Source: Cyanophora paradoxa (taxonomy: Eukaryota; Glaucocystophyceae; Cyanophorales; Cyanophoraceae). Taken from it: DNA of 64,000 nucleotides. A program made the translations under genes and the position numbers. This document shows positions 52,580-64,000 of the stretch, one piece after another; within the stretch, counting starts at the first letter, position 1; the number at the start of each line of letters is the position of its first letter. Under the pieces are notes generated by a model, which was not told where the DNA came from, did no database searches, and worked only from the letters and a program-made list of their open reading frames with translations. The stretch lies in NCBI GenBank assembly GCA_004431415.1, contig QPMI01000175.1:1-64000 (forward strand), read 5' to 3'.

Positions 52580-55500
52580 CTAGCTGTAGAGCGTTCCGGG
52601 ACATTTGGTTCCCGTGCTGGCGCCGACGGCCGGGCGCGGGCCGGCGGGAGGCCTAGGGCCGTCGGGAGGCAGGAGGGAGGGCGCGTGCTTCTCGATCTCC
52701 GCCAGCAGCACGTCCTTCCGCAGCGGCCTGGGGCCCGGCCGGGGCCGGGCGGCCGGTCAGGGCGGGCGGGCGGGGGCCCGGGCGCATGCGCACTTGACGA
52801 GGAAGCCGTCCATGCCGGCCTCCCGGCAGCGCTCCGCGATCGCCCCCGCCCCCACCGCGTTCGCCGTCTGCCCCGCCGAGGCTCGGCCCCCCGCCCGCCC
52901 GCCTCGCGCGAAGCTTTAGTTTGGAGAGCGCGCACGAGGGCGAGGATGGCGGAGGGCGGCCCGTTCGTGAGCCCGGCCGCCTCCTGCGAAAGACGTGCAT
53001 CACAACTCAAGCACGATATCGATATCAATGCATTCCAGCGCCGGCGCACCAGCTTCCGTATCTCCCGCGTGGCCTCCACGCCGCCCAGCACCGGCATCTG
53101 CGGGCGGCGTCAGACAAGGCGGCGGGTACCGGTGCCTCGTCTCTAGATCTGCGGCGGGCCTCGAGGTCCATGAGGACGAGGGGGAAGGGCGGGGCGCCGG
53201 CGGCCGCCCGCCCCCGCACCGCCTCCACCGCCTGCGCAATCAAGCTCGGGCCCGGGGGCGGGGCGGGGCGGGGCGGGGCGTGGGGGCACGGCGAGGCCGT
53301 GGACGGCGGGGGCGGAGGGGAGGCCGGCCTTGGCCAGCATCGCCGCCGCCACTTTCCGGCTGCCCCGCCGCCCTCAGCCGCGGCGAGGCGCGACGCGGGC
53401 GCCGGCGGCGGCCGCACTTCAGATCGACGTCGTCGACGACGCTGAGCGCGCGCGTTGGAGGGGGAGCGGGTGAGATCGAGCTAGAGGGGCGGGGGCAGCG
53501 GCAGGGCCGGCGGGCCGGGCGCGCACAGCACCGCGGGGGCCGCGGGGGCCGCGGGGGGCCTTGAGCTCGCGTCCGGCGGCGATGGCGCAAGTGGCGCACT
53601 CGACGGCAAAGCGGCCGGATGCGCTCCGGGCTCGGGGTGCGCGCTCGCGGCGGCCCCCGCGGCCGCATCCCCATGGCCAGCAACAGTCGCATGCGTAGCG
53701 TCACTCATGATCAATTTCGGAATGGACGCTGCAAGCGAAAACATCTCATGATCAGTCGGCGCGTAATATCTGTGTACGTGCAGTTGACAGTTTTTGCGAT
53801 CGCACTTTCTTGCAATTGGGGCTCCGGATCCTGCTTCAATTCATGATCATTTTCGCGGTTGCTCTCGCGGATTTGCGGGGCGGTCTCCTCCCCCGGGGTC
53901 GTGGCCGGAGTCTGCGAATTGGCGCGATCGGCCTGGAGCACCGACGTGCCCGCTTCCTCGAGCTCGTTCTTGTGCTGCGGATTCTCGCTCGCCGCGGCCG
54001 CGCCAGAAGTCTTGGCCAGATCCACATCTAGAGCCTGCACGCGCACTGTAAATTTCGATTTCGCGCCCGCGACATCGACCGAATTCGAGCTCGAAGCTTC
54101 GAATTCCGCGCGCGCGGGCGCACGGCGCGACGGAGGGCCGCGGCGGCGGCGCGGAGGGCGGCCTCGAGGCGGTGCAGGCGGACGGGCTTCGCGAGGCGGG
54201 CCGAGTGCACGGCGGCGCGCTCCAACGTTGGCGCCGGGGCGTGGTCAGCCGGGGGGCCCGCAGCCGCGATGTCGACGGCGCTCGAGGTCCTGCTCGAGGG
54301 CGCGATCGAGCCCTCCCGGGAGCGCTTCCTTGCGCGCGCCCGCGACACGGCCGCCGACAGCCGGACAAGCGCGAACGCCCTCCTGCGAGCAATTCGCAAT
54401 CGCATGATTCGAAAATTGCAATACAATCGATATCATGCATGCACATGTGCGAGAAAAATCGAAATCGCGAATTTCAATTGCGGAGCGACGCACCCTCGCG
54501 GATTGCAGCGGGAATCGATGTCCGCGTCTGACAGAGAGGCGTCGGCGAGCAGCGCGAGGGGAGCGTCCCGCGAGCGGCCCCCGACGTCGAGTGCGGCCGG
54601 GTCGGTCTCGCAGGGCCAGCCGAGGGCCCGGGCGTAGGACCGGAGGATGGCGGCGACGGCGGGGTCGGGGTGGAGGACCAGGACCAGGACCCGCATCTGC
54701 AGCTGACCGCGGCGGCTCCAGTCAGCTAGCGCTGCGCGGCGATCGCGATCTCGAGTCGAACAACGGGGAGAGACCGGTGGGGGAGTGCCAGGGCCGGCGT
54801 CGAGGTCGCGACCGGCTTCGCCAGCGTGGACCGGAGTCGCCGCAGCATCCGCGGCCGGGCTCGCCGCACACGAGCTCGAGGGGACCGGTCTCCAGTCGTA
54901 CGGGGCGGAGGCGGCGGCGAGGCCTCCGAGCGAAGGGACCTCCGCCGGACCCGCCAGCGGCTGCTCCCGATATCGATCGCCGAAGTCAACATTTAAATCG
55001 AAGCCATCGCGTTCGAATTCGAATTCGAATTCGAATTCGGATTCGAATTCAGCGCTTGCAATTGCGCCCGTGTAATCTAAATCTGTATGGTTCGCTCACC
55101 TGCAGTTTCTCGAAATCTCGCTCGGTTGCAGCTCCCGCATCAGCTCCCGGTGCGCTTTCGAATTCATGATCAAGCTCGGCAGGCTGCAGTTCAGCGGTCG
55201 CGCACGCCGACTCCAGCCGAGGCAGTGATACCTACGCCGTCGCATCTCTTAGACGGTTGCGTGCTTTAATTTCGGCGTGCGCAAACGGACAGATCGCAGG
55301 GGGAACAGACACGCGTGCCTCGAAAAAGAAAGTGCTGCCGTGGCCTGGCTGCGAGGTGACGCCGATCGATCCGCCCATCATCTCGACCAGCCGCTTCGAC
55401 ACGGCGAGCCCCTGCAAATTCGAACGATAACACGGCTACGGATTAAACGTTGAGGGAACTGTATATTTAATTATACAGATGAAAACAGAGCGCACCATTC

Positions 55501-58500
55501 CCGTCCCTCCAAAAAGGCGAGTAATGCTCTGGTCGGCCTATCGAGAAGATATCGATGTTCGATTATTGGTCTTCCTTCGGAGCGCGCCTAAACCGTATAC
55601 ATATATAATTGTATAAAAGCGCGCCTGAACGTAATCCTTGAAGATTCGGTGCAGCCCCTCCCTGCGCATATGCATGCCGCGCGGCATTAATATTCGCGTA
55701 AGAGCGCTTGTCGCCCGGCATTCGCGTAAGATCGACATCGCTTGCGGGCGACTCGAGACGTGCGCCGGCCGCGGCAGGAATCAATATTAATACTCGAATG
55801 CATGCGCACTCTGCGATTCCAGGGCCCGTGTCCGTCACCGAGACGCGGAAGGAGACCTGCAGCCGCACGCGCGAATTAGTTATAAAAACAATTATATATA
55901 TTTATGTGCCGAGGCAGATTTTAGAGCAGCTCATGATCAGCAGTTGCGTCGCCAACGAACGTCAACAGGAATCTTGTTTATAATTACGTTCAAATTATAT
56001 ATTTTATACTTAAGCGCACTCGCACCTGCTCCGAGCTGACGGAGAGGACGGAGACCGACACGATGACGTGCCCCTTGTGCGTGAACTGCGCATTCAGAGA
56101 TGCGACGTGAGCTTGCAATCGCGCTTCCTTTGTGAAATACAAGCTCGAGCTCGATCTGTACAAGTAGCAGACCTTCACCCCGTTGAAGGTGAGATTGGTC
56201 ACGATCTGCTTCAACCTGCGCACATGCACATGCGTGCGCTCAGCCCCGCTCTCACCGAGCATGCGCGAGCCGCGACAAAAGCTCGCTGCCCGGTGGCTGC
56301 CGCTGCCGCTCGCCTGCAGGGGTCGCCGAGGAGCGGGAGGGGCCCGGGGGCGCCAGAGTCGGACCCGCGGGGGTCGCCGGCGCCCTCGCCCTCGCATCCG
56401 CCCTCGCCCGCCGCGCCCTCGCGCCAGCGCCAGTGCGGGGGCACGTGGGCCGCCAGCTCCACGCCCTTCGCGAACGCCGCCGGCGCCACCGCCTGCACAG
56501 AGCGGCGCGGGATCGCACGAGGCGGCGCCGGCCCCGCAGAGTCGGAGGCCGGCCTCACCTCGACGACCTCCTCGACGACGCCCCGCAGGTCGAAGGGGAT
56601 GGACTCGAGGACCAGCTTGCCCGCCTGCGCGGCACTCGAGCTCGTCTTCTAAATAAAAGCGCCTTCGCGTTTCGCACGCATGCGCACCTCGATTTTGTGA
56701 AGCTGCAGGAGCGCGAAAAGAGGAGATGATTGTGACGCGTTTCAGTTCTCTGATATTTAGATTTCTAGATCCCGTTTATGGCGGCGTCGGAACATCGATC
56801 ACTTCACACGCACATCAAGCAGGTCGTTTACGATTACCAGCATCTTTGCACGATAAAGAGCACGCGTTCAGAAATACAGCGCAGGTCGGCGCTCAGCATA
56901 TGCAAGCGGGGTTAGCACACTTGCTCAGATGAGATTCGCATCGAATCCAGAAGATCGCGCTGTGCACCGAATTCAAGAGGTGCGATGGCGCGCGCGCACG
57001 ATTGCTGGATGCAATTCTGACAAATCGAAAGGAGATATTAATATTAACTCACCTGCTCCTCATTAAGGGGGGTGTCTTCGAGGAGCTCGCCCATCCCCAG
57101 CACTCCATTCAGCGGCCTGCGCAACGATTCAAAGATGGAGCGTCGCATTAGACGCGCCCATGGCCAGCCGCCTTTCGCGGGGCTTGAGTGTGAGATCTAG
57201 ACTTCGAATTTCGCGGAGAGCTTGATCATGATCTGCGAGGGAAGCTTTAAATTAAAAGCGCACGTTCTCAGCTCGTGGACGGTGTAGGCGAGAAACCGGT
57301 TCCTCGTCTGCGAAAAAAACACATAAGCCCTAGGTCCTATCGAAAGGAAGGCATCCCTATCGGTACCTCGTTGACAGCGTCGGCCTCGATGCGCCGGCGC
57401 TGCTCGGTCACGTCCTGCCCGACGATGATCGCCCCGACCGCGTCCCCGCGCGCGTTGCGGCGCGCCGTCGCGCTGATGAGCAGCCGCAGAGGCCCCGCAT
57501 GGTACGTTTCCTTGATCTTGGCGAAAGAATCTTCCACCGAACGCCGAGGGGGCTGTTCGAACGCCGGCATCGTTTGTAATTGATATATCGATCATGTTCA
57601 CGATTAAAATCGTCGAAAACCATAATTATGAAGCCTTGTATACGTATTACCCGGCCCCCGCACCTGGACGGTGAGAGTGATTTCCATCGGCTCGTCGGGG
57701 CCCTCCATGTCCTCATTAGAGTTGTTCATAGCCTGTAGAACATGCATATGTTTATATGTTCGATGAAGAAATTCGATCGCGATCACCGCAAATGGAATAT
57801 ATATATAGACGTCGCGACCGCACCCTTAAAACCAGAGAGCTTGCGGCGCCCCGGTCGGCATCCGCGACAAGGTCCAAGAAGGGTTTCCCGATGACAGCGG
57901 CCTGCGCATGCGCGCGTCGATCTCCGAGTCAGCGCTCTAGCTAGCGGCAGCGATTTGACGTAGCAGTTTCAAGCTAGATATAGATCCAGATCGGCGCGGG
58001 GGCGGGCAGGACCTCAGAGAGGCCGGTGACGCGGGCGGCGGCGCGGTTCCAGCCGGTCACGTGGAGCGCCGTGTCCACAGAGACGAAGGGGCACGCCGCG
58101 TTGTCCACGACCCGCTGCAGCTCGTCCCGCGTGATCCGCGCGCTCAACTGCGGCGGCGGCCGCGGTTCATATTTCGAATTTCCACGCTCGCAAATGTTAA
58201 TATCAGCGTCTCATTCAATATTAATATTCGATTTCCGACGCACCTCGCTCTGGATCAGTGCGGTCTCCATTGCCTGGCGCATCGTTAGGGTCCGAGCTCG
58301 ATCGCGAGGTCACGCGTCTTCGAATTCGGCTGCATGCGCAGGTATATCGATGTTCTCGCGCCGCGGACCTTGCGCTGCGAGATGTCGCGCACGATGAGGA
58401 CGCGCAGGGTCTGGTCCTCGTGCGCCATCCAGCCGACGGAGATCTCCACCGGGATGGCCTGCGAGCAGTAGAGACCCTGCTCGGGGATTCATCTCCGATG

Positions 58501-61500
58501 CCTTTGCTGGCCGCGCGGATATGATGTGACCTACCAGATCTAGAGGGCTCTGCGATCGAACCAGAGCGCGGCATTCCATCGTCACCCCCTCCGAATGCTG
58601 CGACACGCGAAGACCATATGAGCAATGAGAAACCAACAACGCGCGGAAGGGTGCCTGGTCGGCGAGGAACGCGGCGAGGGCGCCGCGCTCCTCCTCCGCA
58701 ATGTACGCCATCACCGAAGGCCGCGACGCGAGCTCCGCCTCCACGACCTCTGCGACAGCAGAAGGCCAATTCAATGTGGGAGGAGGCCAATTGAATGTGG
58801 GAGTGCGGTATGTAATAATTATAATAAGTTACCACTGCTGCATGATGATGCCGAGTAGAACAGCCGCCGGGCTTCGAATTCGCGTTTGCGCGTCGCGGAA
58901 AATTAATTCATAGCAGGAAATGGATGTTGGGGGATTTAGATCTGCGCACCCGACGCGTTCATGTGAAGAGTGGAGCCGGACTCCCCGAGGACGACGAGGG
59001 CGTCGGAGATCGTGCTGGTGACCTTGACGGCCTGCTGCAGCTTCTCCAGGGCCTCGCCGACCTACAAATTCGAAGCATCATGATCCATTGTGCATTGATA
59101 TTGATCACTAAAACATCGATCAAAATTCATACGCGGTCAAGCTCGGTGATGAGAGAGTGCACGCGGCCCGCGGAGGGCGCTGAATCCTCTGCAGCGGGAC
59201 GCGCCCCTGAGCCGGCTGTGCCTCGCCTCCCCCCTACGTGCACAGCAGCTGCAGATCTAGAGTCCAGAGTTGATGCGCCGGCGTCAGAGTCGCCGGACTC
59301 TAGATCCCGATCCCGATTCTCGGTAACGGACACCGGTACCGGCACCGCGGCCGGCGCCGTCGAAGTTGCAACCCCCGAGGAGTTCCGGCGACGCAGAACT
59401 CCGCTTTGAAGCGCGGAGCTCCGCGATTGGACGGCGGTCCGCGATTGCACGGCGGTCATGGCAGACGCGGGAACTGGAGGCCTTGACTGGACGTCGATGG
59501 CGACGTCTCGCTGTCTCGATCGGCTCCAAGTCGCACCAAACATCGCTCCCGCGCTTGGGTCGTGACGCGATCCGGAGCGCGGAACCGACGCGGGAGCGCT
59601 TGCGAGCGGGCTCTTCACGTCCAGCGAGAAGAAGGAGAGGCGGTCCAGCTCCCGCTGGAAAGAGCGCATCGTCCTCCCAACCTGCGATGCGCTTGCAGTT
59701 AAAATTAAATCACTTCAATTCGAGCTTAAACGTTGCAGTTAGTCGATCATGCCATTAATCAGCTGCAGCCTGTCCGACGCAAAGCGCATGCACCTCGAAG
59801 ACGAGAAATCCACCAAGGAACAGCACGAAAGCGCCAGAAACGGTCGCCACGATCGTTATTGCTATTTTCGACTCCTCGGCGTGTTCGTTCAAATCTGTCG
59901 CACAGACGAGTTACAGGCTTGCAATCGGTACCGGTCTAGGACGTTAGCGCCCGGAGAACCTGCAAATTAAAAGCACTCATATACATGATCACCTTGGCTC
60001 GGAACGGCGACGCCGAGGAGCAGATGCAGAGACTCGTCCGGCGGGTCCCCGGGCTCGCCAATGAGCTTCCGCCAGCGGACGTCGTAGCGCTCGCCGTTGA
60101 GCTTGAACGTCGCCGCTTCCATGAAGCCCCTGCCCGCATGGATGCTGGCATCCACAGTGGATCGATTCGGGCTTGGAAGATTCATCTGCGTGATGTCTCC
60201 CGGCAGCGTTGCCAGGAGCGCCTGCTCGCAAATTAAACAGCGGCACCGGTACCGCGGCTACACATGCATTGAATTCGAATTCGAAGCTATAGCTATATAT
60301 ATGCATATGTACATGTAGCGGGTATTCTAAAGAGCACCTTCAGCTCGGGGTCTTGGATCTCTTCGGTGGGGACGAAGTCCACCTCGTTGCCCTGGGTAGG
60401 AACCAGCGGCACGCTCCGCATGAGCACTTCCGGCCGCTGCGGACGCGGGAGATTACACGCGGGCCGGGGAGCGGCGCGCGGTGAGGATCCGGAGCGCCGC
60501 TTTCAGATGTCGCGCGTGCACGGCGGGGCTTGAACTAAATTAGCTATAGCCAGCGGCCAGCGGTTACTAAATTAGGGCTTGAATTAGAGCCAGCGGCGCT
60601 AGCTATAGCTATAGCTGACGTATGAGAGCCAACGGCGCTAGCCGACGAGAATCGCACCCTCCAGGCCACTGCGCGTGCAGTCCCGTTTTGATCGTTTCCC
60701 ACTAGCACGGTGAATCCTGGAGCGAACAGCGTGATCGTGAACTCGAGCTCGAGCTCGTTTAATTTAATTTGAATTTTCAAATTTGCGTCACCCGCGGGCG
60801 CACCATTCTTCCCGACCCGAAGCGCATTGAAATATTCGCGAATCCCACGATAGGTCATCGTCATCTTCGCCATGAATATTAATTGTTGTGCATTCGATTT
60901 GAGATGTTACGCATGCAGGATGGCAGAGACTGCAATTACAACTCTAGCTTCGCCCCGCACTTGCAAAAAATTGCGCGCGCGCACCACACCGCGGATCCGA
61001 CTGGATGGCGGCTGTGCCTCTATCCGCCGAGGCAACACGTCGGGCAGAAGGGTGGAGTTCAAGATTCCGCGAAGCTCCGACACTCGTTTCGCGGTGGCGC
61101 TCTCCGCGTAAAGTGGCGTCACGTACGGAAAGCCTGTTTCATCCAGCCCGGCTGCGAACTAGAGAGCGATATCCACTGAAATCTACGACGATTCTAATAG
61201 AAACAAGCAGGGGGGCAAGCCCCCCCGCACCCCCCCATTAACTGATGATCGATATCATGACCGTCGGACATAGCTATAGCGATCGCACGCGAATTCGAAA
61301 GAAACTTACACGCAGAAATGAATTTTTTCGGAGGAGGGCCTTGTGGGCCTGCGCACGCGAATTCGAAAGAAACTTACACGCAGAAATGAATTTTTTCGAT
61401 CTGCAGCTGCAGCTGAACTTCAATCCAATCGAGAAACGCGCAGCGTTGACGTCAGCGCCATACGCGTCGCGTCGGCCGCGCCGACCTCGATCTAGACTCT

Positions 61501-64000
61501 CAGATCTTGAGCTTCGGAAGCGGAGCTTCGGAAGATCTAGCTATAGATCGGAACTGTTACAATTAGCTATTATATATTTCGAATCTTGCGCAGTTTGCCA
61601 GAACGACGGACGTTTTCAGGAGAAAAGAATTCGAATAATCTTCAAATATATACGGTCGCGGCCGCCGGGCACTTCACGATCCGGAGCGGGTGCTCATAAG
61701 CAGCGGCTTCGACAAAATCAGGATCACTGCTTTCGCGATCGCAATCGCTGCGTTGACTTCGAATTCGAATTCACCTGCTGATGCGCCGCAGTGCTCCGTC
61801 TGCACAAGCTTAAGCATGCGCAGCAGCGCTAGCTACATGCGCAGCAGCACTAGTATGTACGCGGTTGCTAAGCGCAACTGCAGCAACGACAGCTGCTGCT
61901 GCTGCTCATGAATCATGATCAGCGGGCCTGCAGCTAGACTGCAGTGCACGGTGTGTTTCGGTTACTTTCCGTTACTTTTCGCTATCCGCCACTTAAGCTG
62001 TCCGTTACTTTCCGGAAACGTCCGTTATAATTATCCGCCACTTTCCGTTACTTCCGTTATCTGCCACTTTCCATGCACGCCACTGGCCAGCTTAAACTGC
62101 TGGGAAAAACTCGACTCACGCGACAGTCGCGCGGCTCGCGCCACGCCGTGACGTCGACGGCGCCGCGTGGCGGCGGCCACGGCCAGCGCGCGCCGCAGCG
62201 CGCCGCTGCGCGCGCGGCGCTACCGGTACCCGCGGGCCGCGGTGACACACTGTGACACGTCAACCTGAGTGAAGGAAAATCCGGTACGTCCGATCGGATC
62301 GAACCGGTAGTACTACGGTAGTAGTCTGGTACTGGCGAAGGCCGAGGGGTACCGGACCGTCGATCGGATCGATTCGATTTTAATTTGTTTTATAGAAGTT
62401 GCCCGACAGTTCACTGAAAGAGTCCTAGTCAAAGTCGACGTCGTGGCCCGGGCTCGCGCCGCGGCGATTGCGACGTCGCGATCGGCTCATGCAATTTGCG
62501 AGCACGTGCACGTAGTACCACCGTACTACCACGTACTACGGTACCGTAGTACTACGATCGCGTCCGCACGCATTTGGCGCGCACTACGACTGCGAATCCA
62601 TGTGGCATGCATTAAATTTCTCAGAGTCTTTAAAACCCAAACTGGAACCGGTTTTCGATCGATCGATTTCGATCCGCGCGCGGCTGGGCAAAATTAAAAT
62701 TGCGGTTTTTAATTAAATTAACGTGCTGACATTTTGAGTTTAGTTTCACTTGGGGTAATGTGTCTGGCGTTATCGCAGCAGATTTTCGAGAATAAGCGCG
62801 GTACCTAATTGTAAATCTGAAGTCAAAATTTAATATTTAATTTGTGATTCTGATGTAATTTACGTTATGCCACACTGTGTTCTCATATGCGTTGACACAA
62901 CCCTAAGGTAAGTTTTCTGACCTCAATCAAACTACCGAGGATTTTTGGCTCGGCCGTCCCGTGAAGACTGAGTTTTTTTACGGGTGTCCGCATGCGTCAT
63001 AAGTAATAAGTTATAACTTAGTATCGTAGAGTGTAAAAGCGCACCGGGAACACGGGCGACCACTCCTGAAGTACAATTTAAGTTTTAGCGCGACAGATAT
63101 AGATTTATTCTTTTACTTACGGGTTCTCTAGCTTTCAGTGCGGCAACGTAGGAAGGTCTGACGCGCTGATCCAGCGTGGAATTGTACGTTATTGAGAAGT
63201 GCACAAAACTCCCGTTTCGGTCGATGCACGAAGCGTACTGATCTACGATCTACCCAAGCAACCCTTGTTCATCAAGAGAAAAATGCGGCAAAGTGGGAAA
63301 GTCTACCTCCTGCCCAGGGTATGACGAGTTCAGGCGCCAGAAGATTACTGTAATTGGGACAGCCGCTTCAGGATGCCTATCGATATCTGTCGTCAGAATT
63401 TGCAGCGCTAGCGGGCCAGGACGAAAGCATTTCATGATCAGCTAATTATATAATTATAAGGCCGCACAGTTGCATAAAAGAAGGGTCTCGTTCCCTCTTA
63501 ATAACCAGGTTCTCGCGATTGGGGAGCGCTGCCGAGATTGCACATGTGGTCATGATCAAAAATACTGGTACTGGCGAATTAAACTGAAGATTTGGGTGGC
63601 GGCCGATTGCATTTCGAATTCGCACCGAACTGATCCGATACTGCAATCAGAAAAAGTGCAATGGATCGCTGCTGGCGATCGCGTATAGGCACCGAGACGA
63701 ACTGGAGCTCATTTCCCCCGCCGCCGGCCAGGACCGCCAACAAGTCTCCGGCGAGCGCTGGGAAATCAGAGGAGGTGAACTCTCTGCATGCACGGTACAA
63801 GGCCGTGTCGGATCGAGGCTGCGATATCGATGTATCTGACACGATCAAACTTCGCACCGATCGCCCAGATTGCGGACAATTCTTGCAGCGAGGCGAATAG
63901 ATGTTCGTTCAGAGATGTTCCGAAGACTCCAAAAGTACTGCGCATGAGCCCGGATCATATGCATGATATCGATCTTAATGAGCGCTCCCATTCCAGAGCT
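52580..64000 (-). CDS. Transmembrane hybrid histidine kinase (5' end beyond window)
   Basis: Many exons. Sensor part (63900-59980): [43 protein letters not shown], then [14 protein letters not shown] and [20 protein letters not shown], an order compatible with a double-Cache extracellular domain (inference). One membrane helix ([20 protein letters not shown], about 59850) is followed by helical linkers. Two PAS domains follow ([17 protein letters not shown]...[10 protein letters not shown] and [17 protein letters not shown]...[11 protein letters not shown]). The HisKA motif [19 protein letters not shown] is split by an intron. HATPase elements are [43 protein letters not shown] and [18 protein letters not shown] divergent receiver starts [20 protein letters not shown] canonical second receiver has [28 protein letters not shown] and FLVKPL. 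Stop at 52580-52582. Role: phosphorelay sensing across the membrane. Confidence 0.85.
55012..55050. repeat. TTCGAA microsatellite
   Basis: About six tandem TTCGAA hexamers with one G interruption, in an intron of the histidine kinase gene. Confidence 0.9.
61200..63037 (-). other. Long non-coding stretch, presumed large intron of the histidine kinase
   Basis: Sensor-domain exons lie on both sides (EWSPVFP near 63040-63060; GFPYVTPLY near 61120-61180), but nothing coding is seen between. At about 1.85 kb it is far longer than other introns in the window. It contains a CCGTTA cluster (61955-62070), GTAGTAC palindromes (62305-62560) and lower GC. Alternatively the sensor exons belong to a separate upstream gene. 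Confidence 0.45.

Noticed and set aside
1-64000. Bacterial (Streptomyces- or Myxococcus-like) origin suggested by high GC and a histidine kinase
   Set aside because: Histone H3, in-frame spliceosomal introns, a HEATR3 homologue and TATA boxes show a eukaryotic genome.

Overview
The window looks like nuclear DNA of a GC-rich, intron-dense unicellular eukaryote, most likely an alga. Evidence: spliced genes with 49-124 nt introns, a spliced histone H3, an ABC1/UbiB-type atypical kinase, a HEATR3/symportin homologue, a universal stress protein and a membrane hybrid histidine kinase. About a quarter of the introns in the best-resolved gene are GC-AG. The lineage cannot be fixed from the sequence; a haptophyte or pelagophyte-like stramenopile would fit the base composition and splice donors (inference).

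Region 1 (1 to about 22.9 kb) is unlike the rest. Its genes are mostly unspliced, several have TATA-like boxes, and their content is virus-like: an intact CRESS-DNA replication initiator (Rep), a GIY-YIG-like protein, a TFIIB-like factor with two truncated tandem copies, a compact SF3/D5-like helicase, a RING-like zinc-finger protein and a BTB-like protein. A long unknown gene at the left edge and the BTB-like gene are frameshifted. Three copies of one composite repetitive element (4.4-6.6, 9.65-11.05 and 21.74-22.93 kb) lie in this region. Each copy has an AT-rich core between two tandem arrays whose units share a roughly 30-bp motif facing the core from both sides. The first two copies are inverted around 3 kb of satellite DNA. 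I read region 1 as an endogenised large-DNA-virus-like island mixed with repeats (inference).

Region 2 (23.3-64 kb) holds ordinary host genes. In order: histone H3 variant (-), unknown spliced gene (+), ABC1K kinase (-), coiled-coil/proline-rich protein (+), universal stress protein (+), small membrane-anchored protein (-), HEATR3/SYO1 (+), acidic unknown (-), FGSS-motif methyltransferase (+), long coiled-coil protein (-), polytopic membrane protein (+) and a hybrid histidine kinase (-) running off the right edge. Neighbours are often divergent, with short shared promoter gaps, or convergent.

For the H3 variant, 20 ABC1K introns, the first exons of the 26.3-kb gene and the USP start, I joined exons by hand. 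Reading frame and codon counts close exactly, so those splice sites are well supported. Boundaries of the long coiled-coil, membrane and kinase genes are approximate.
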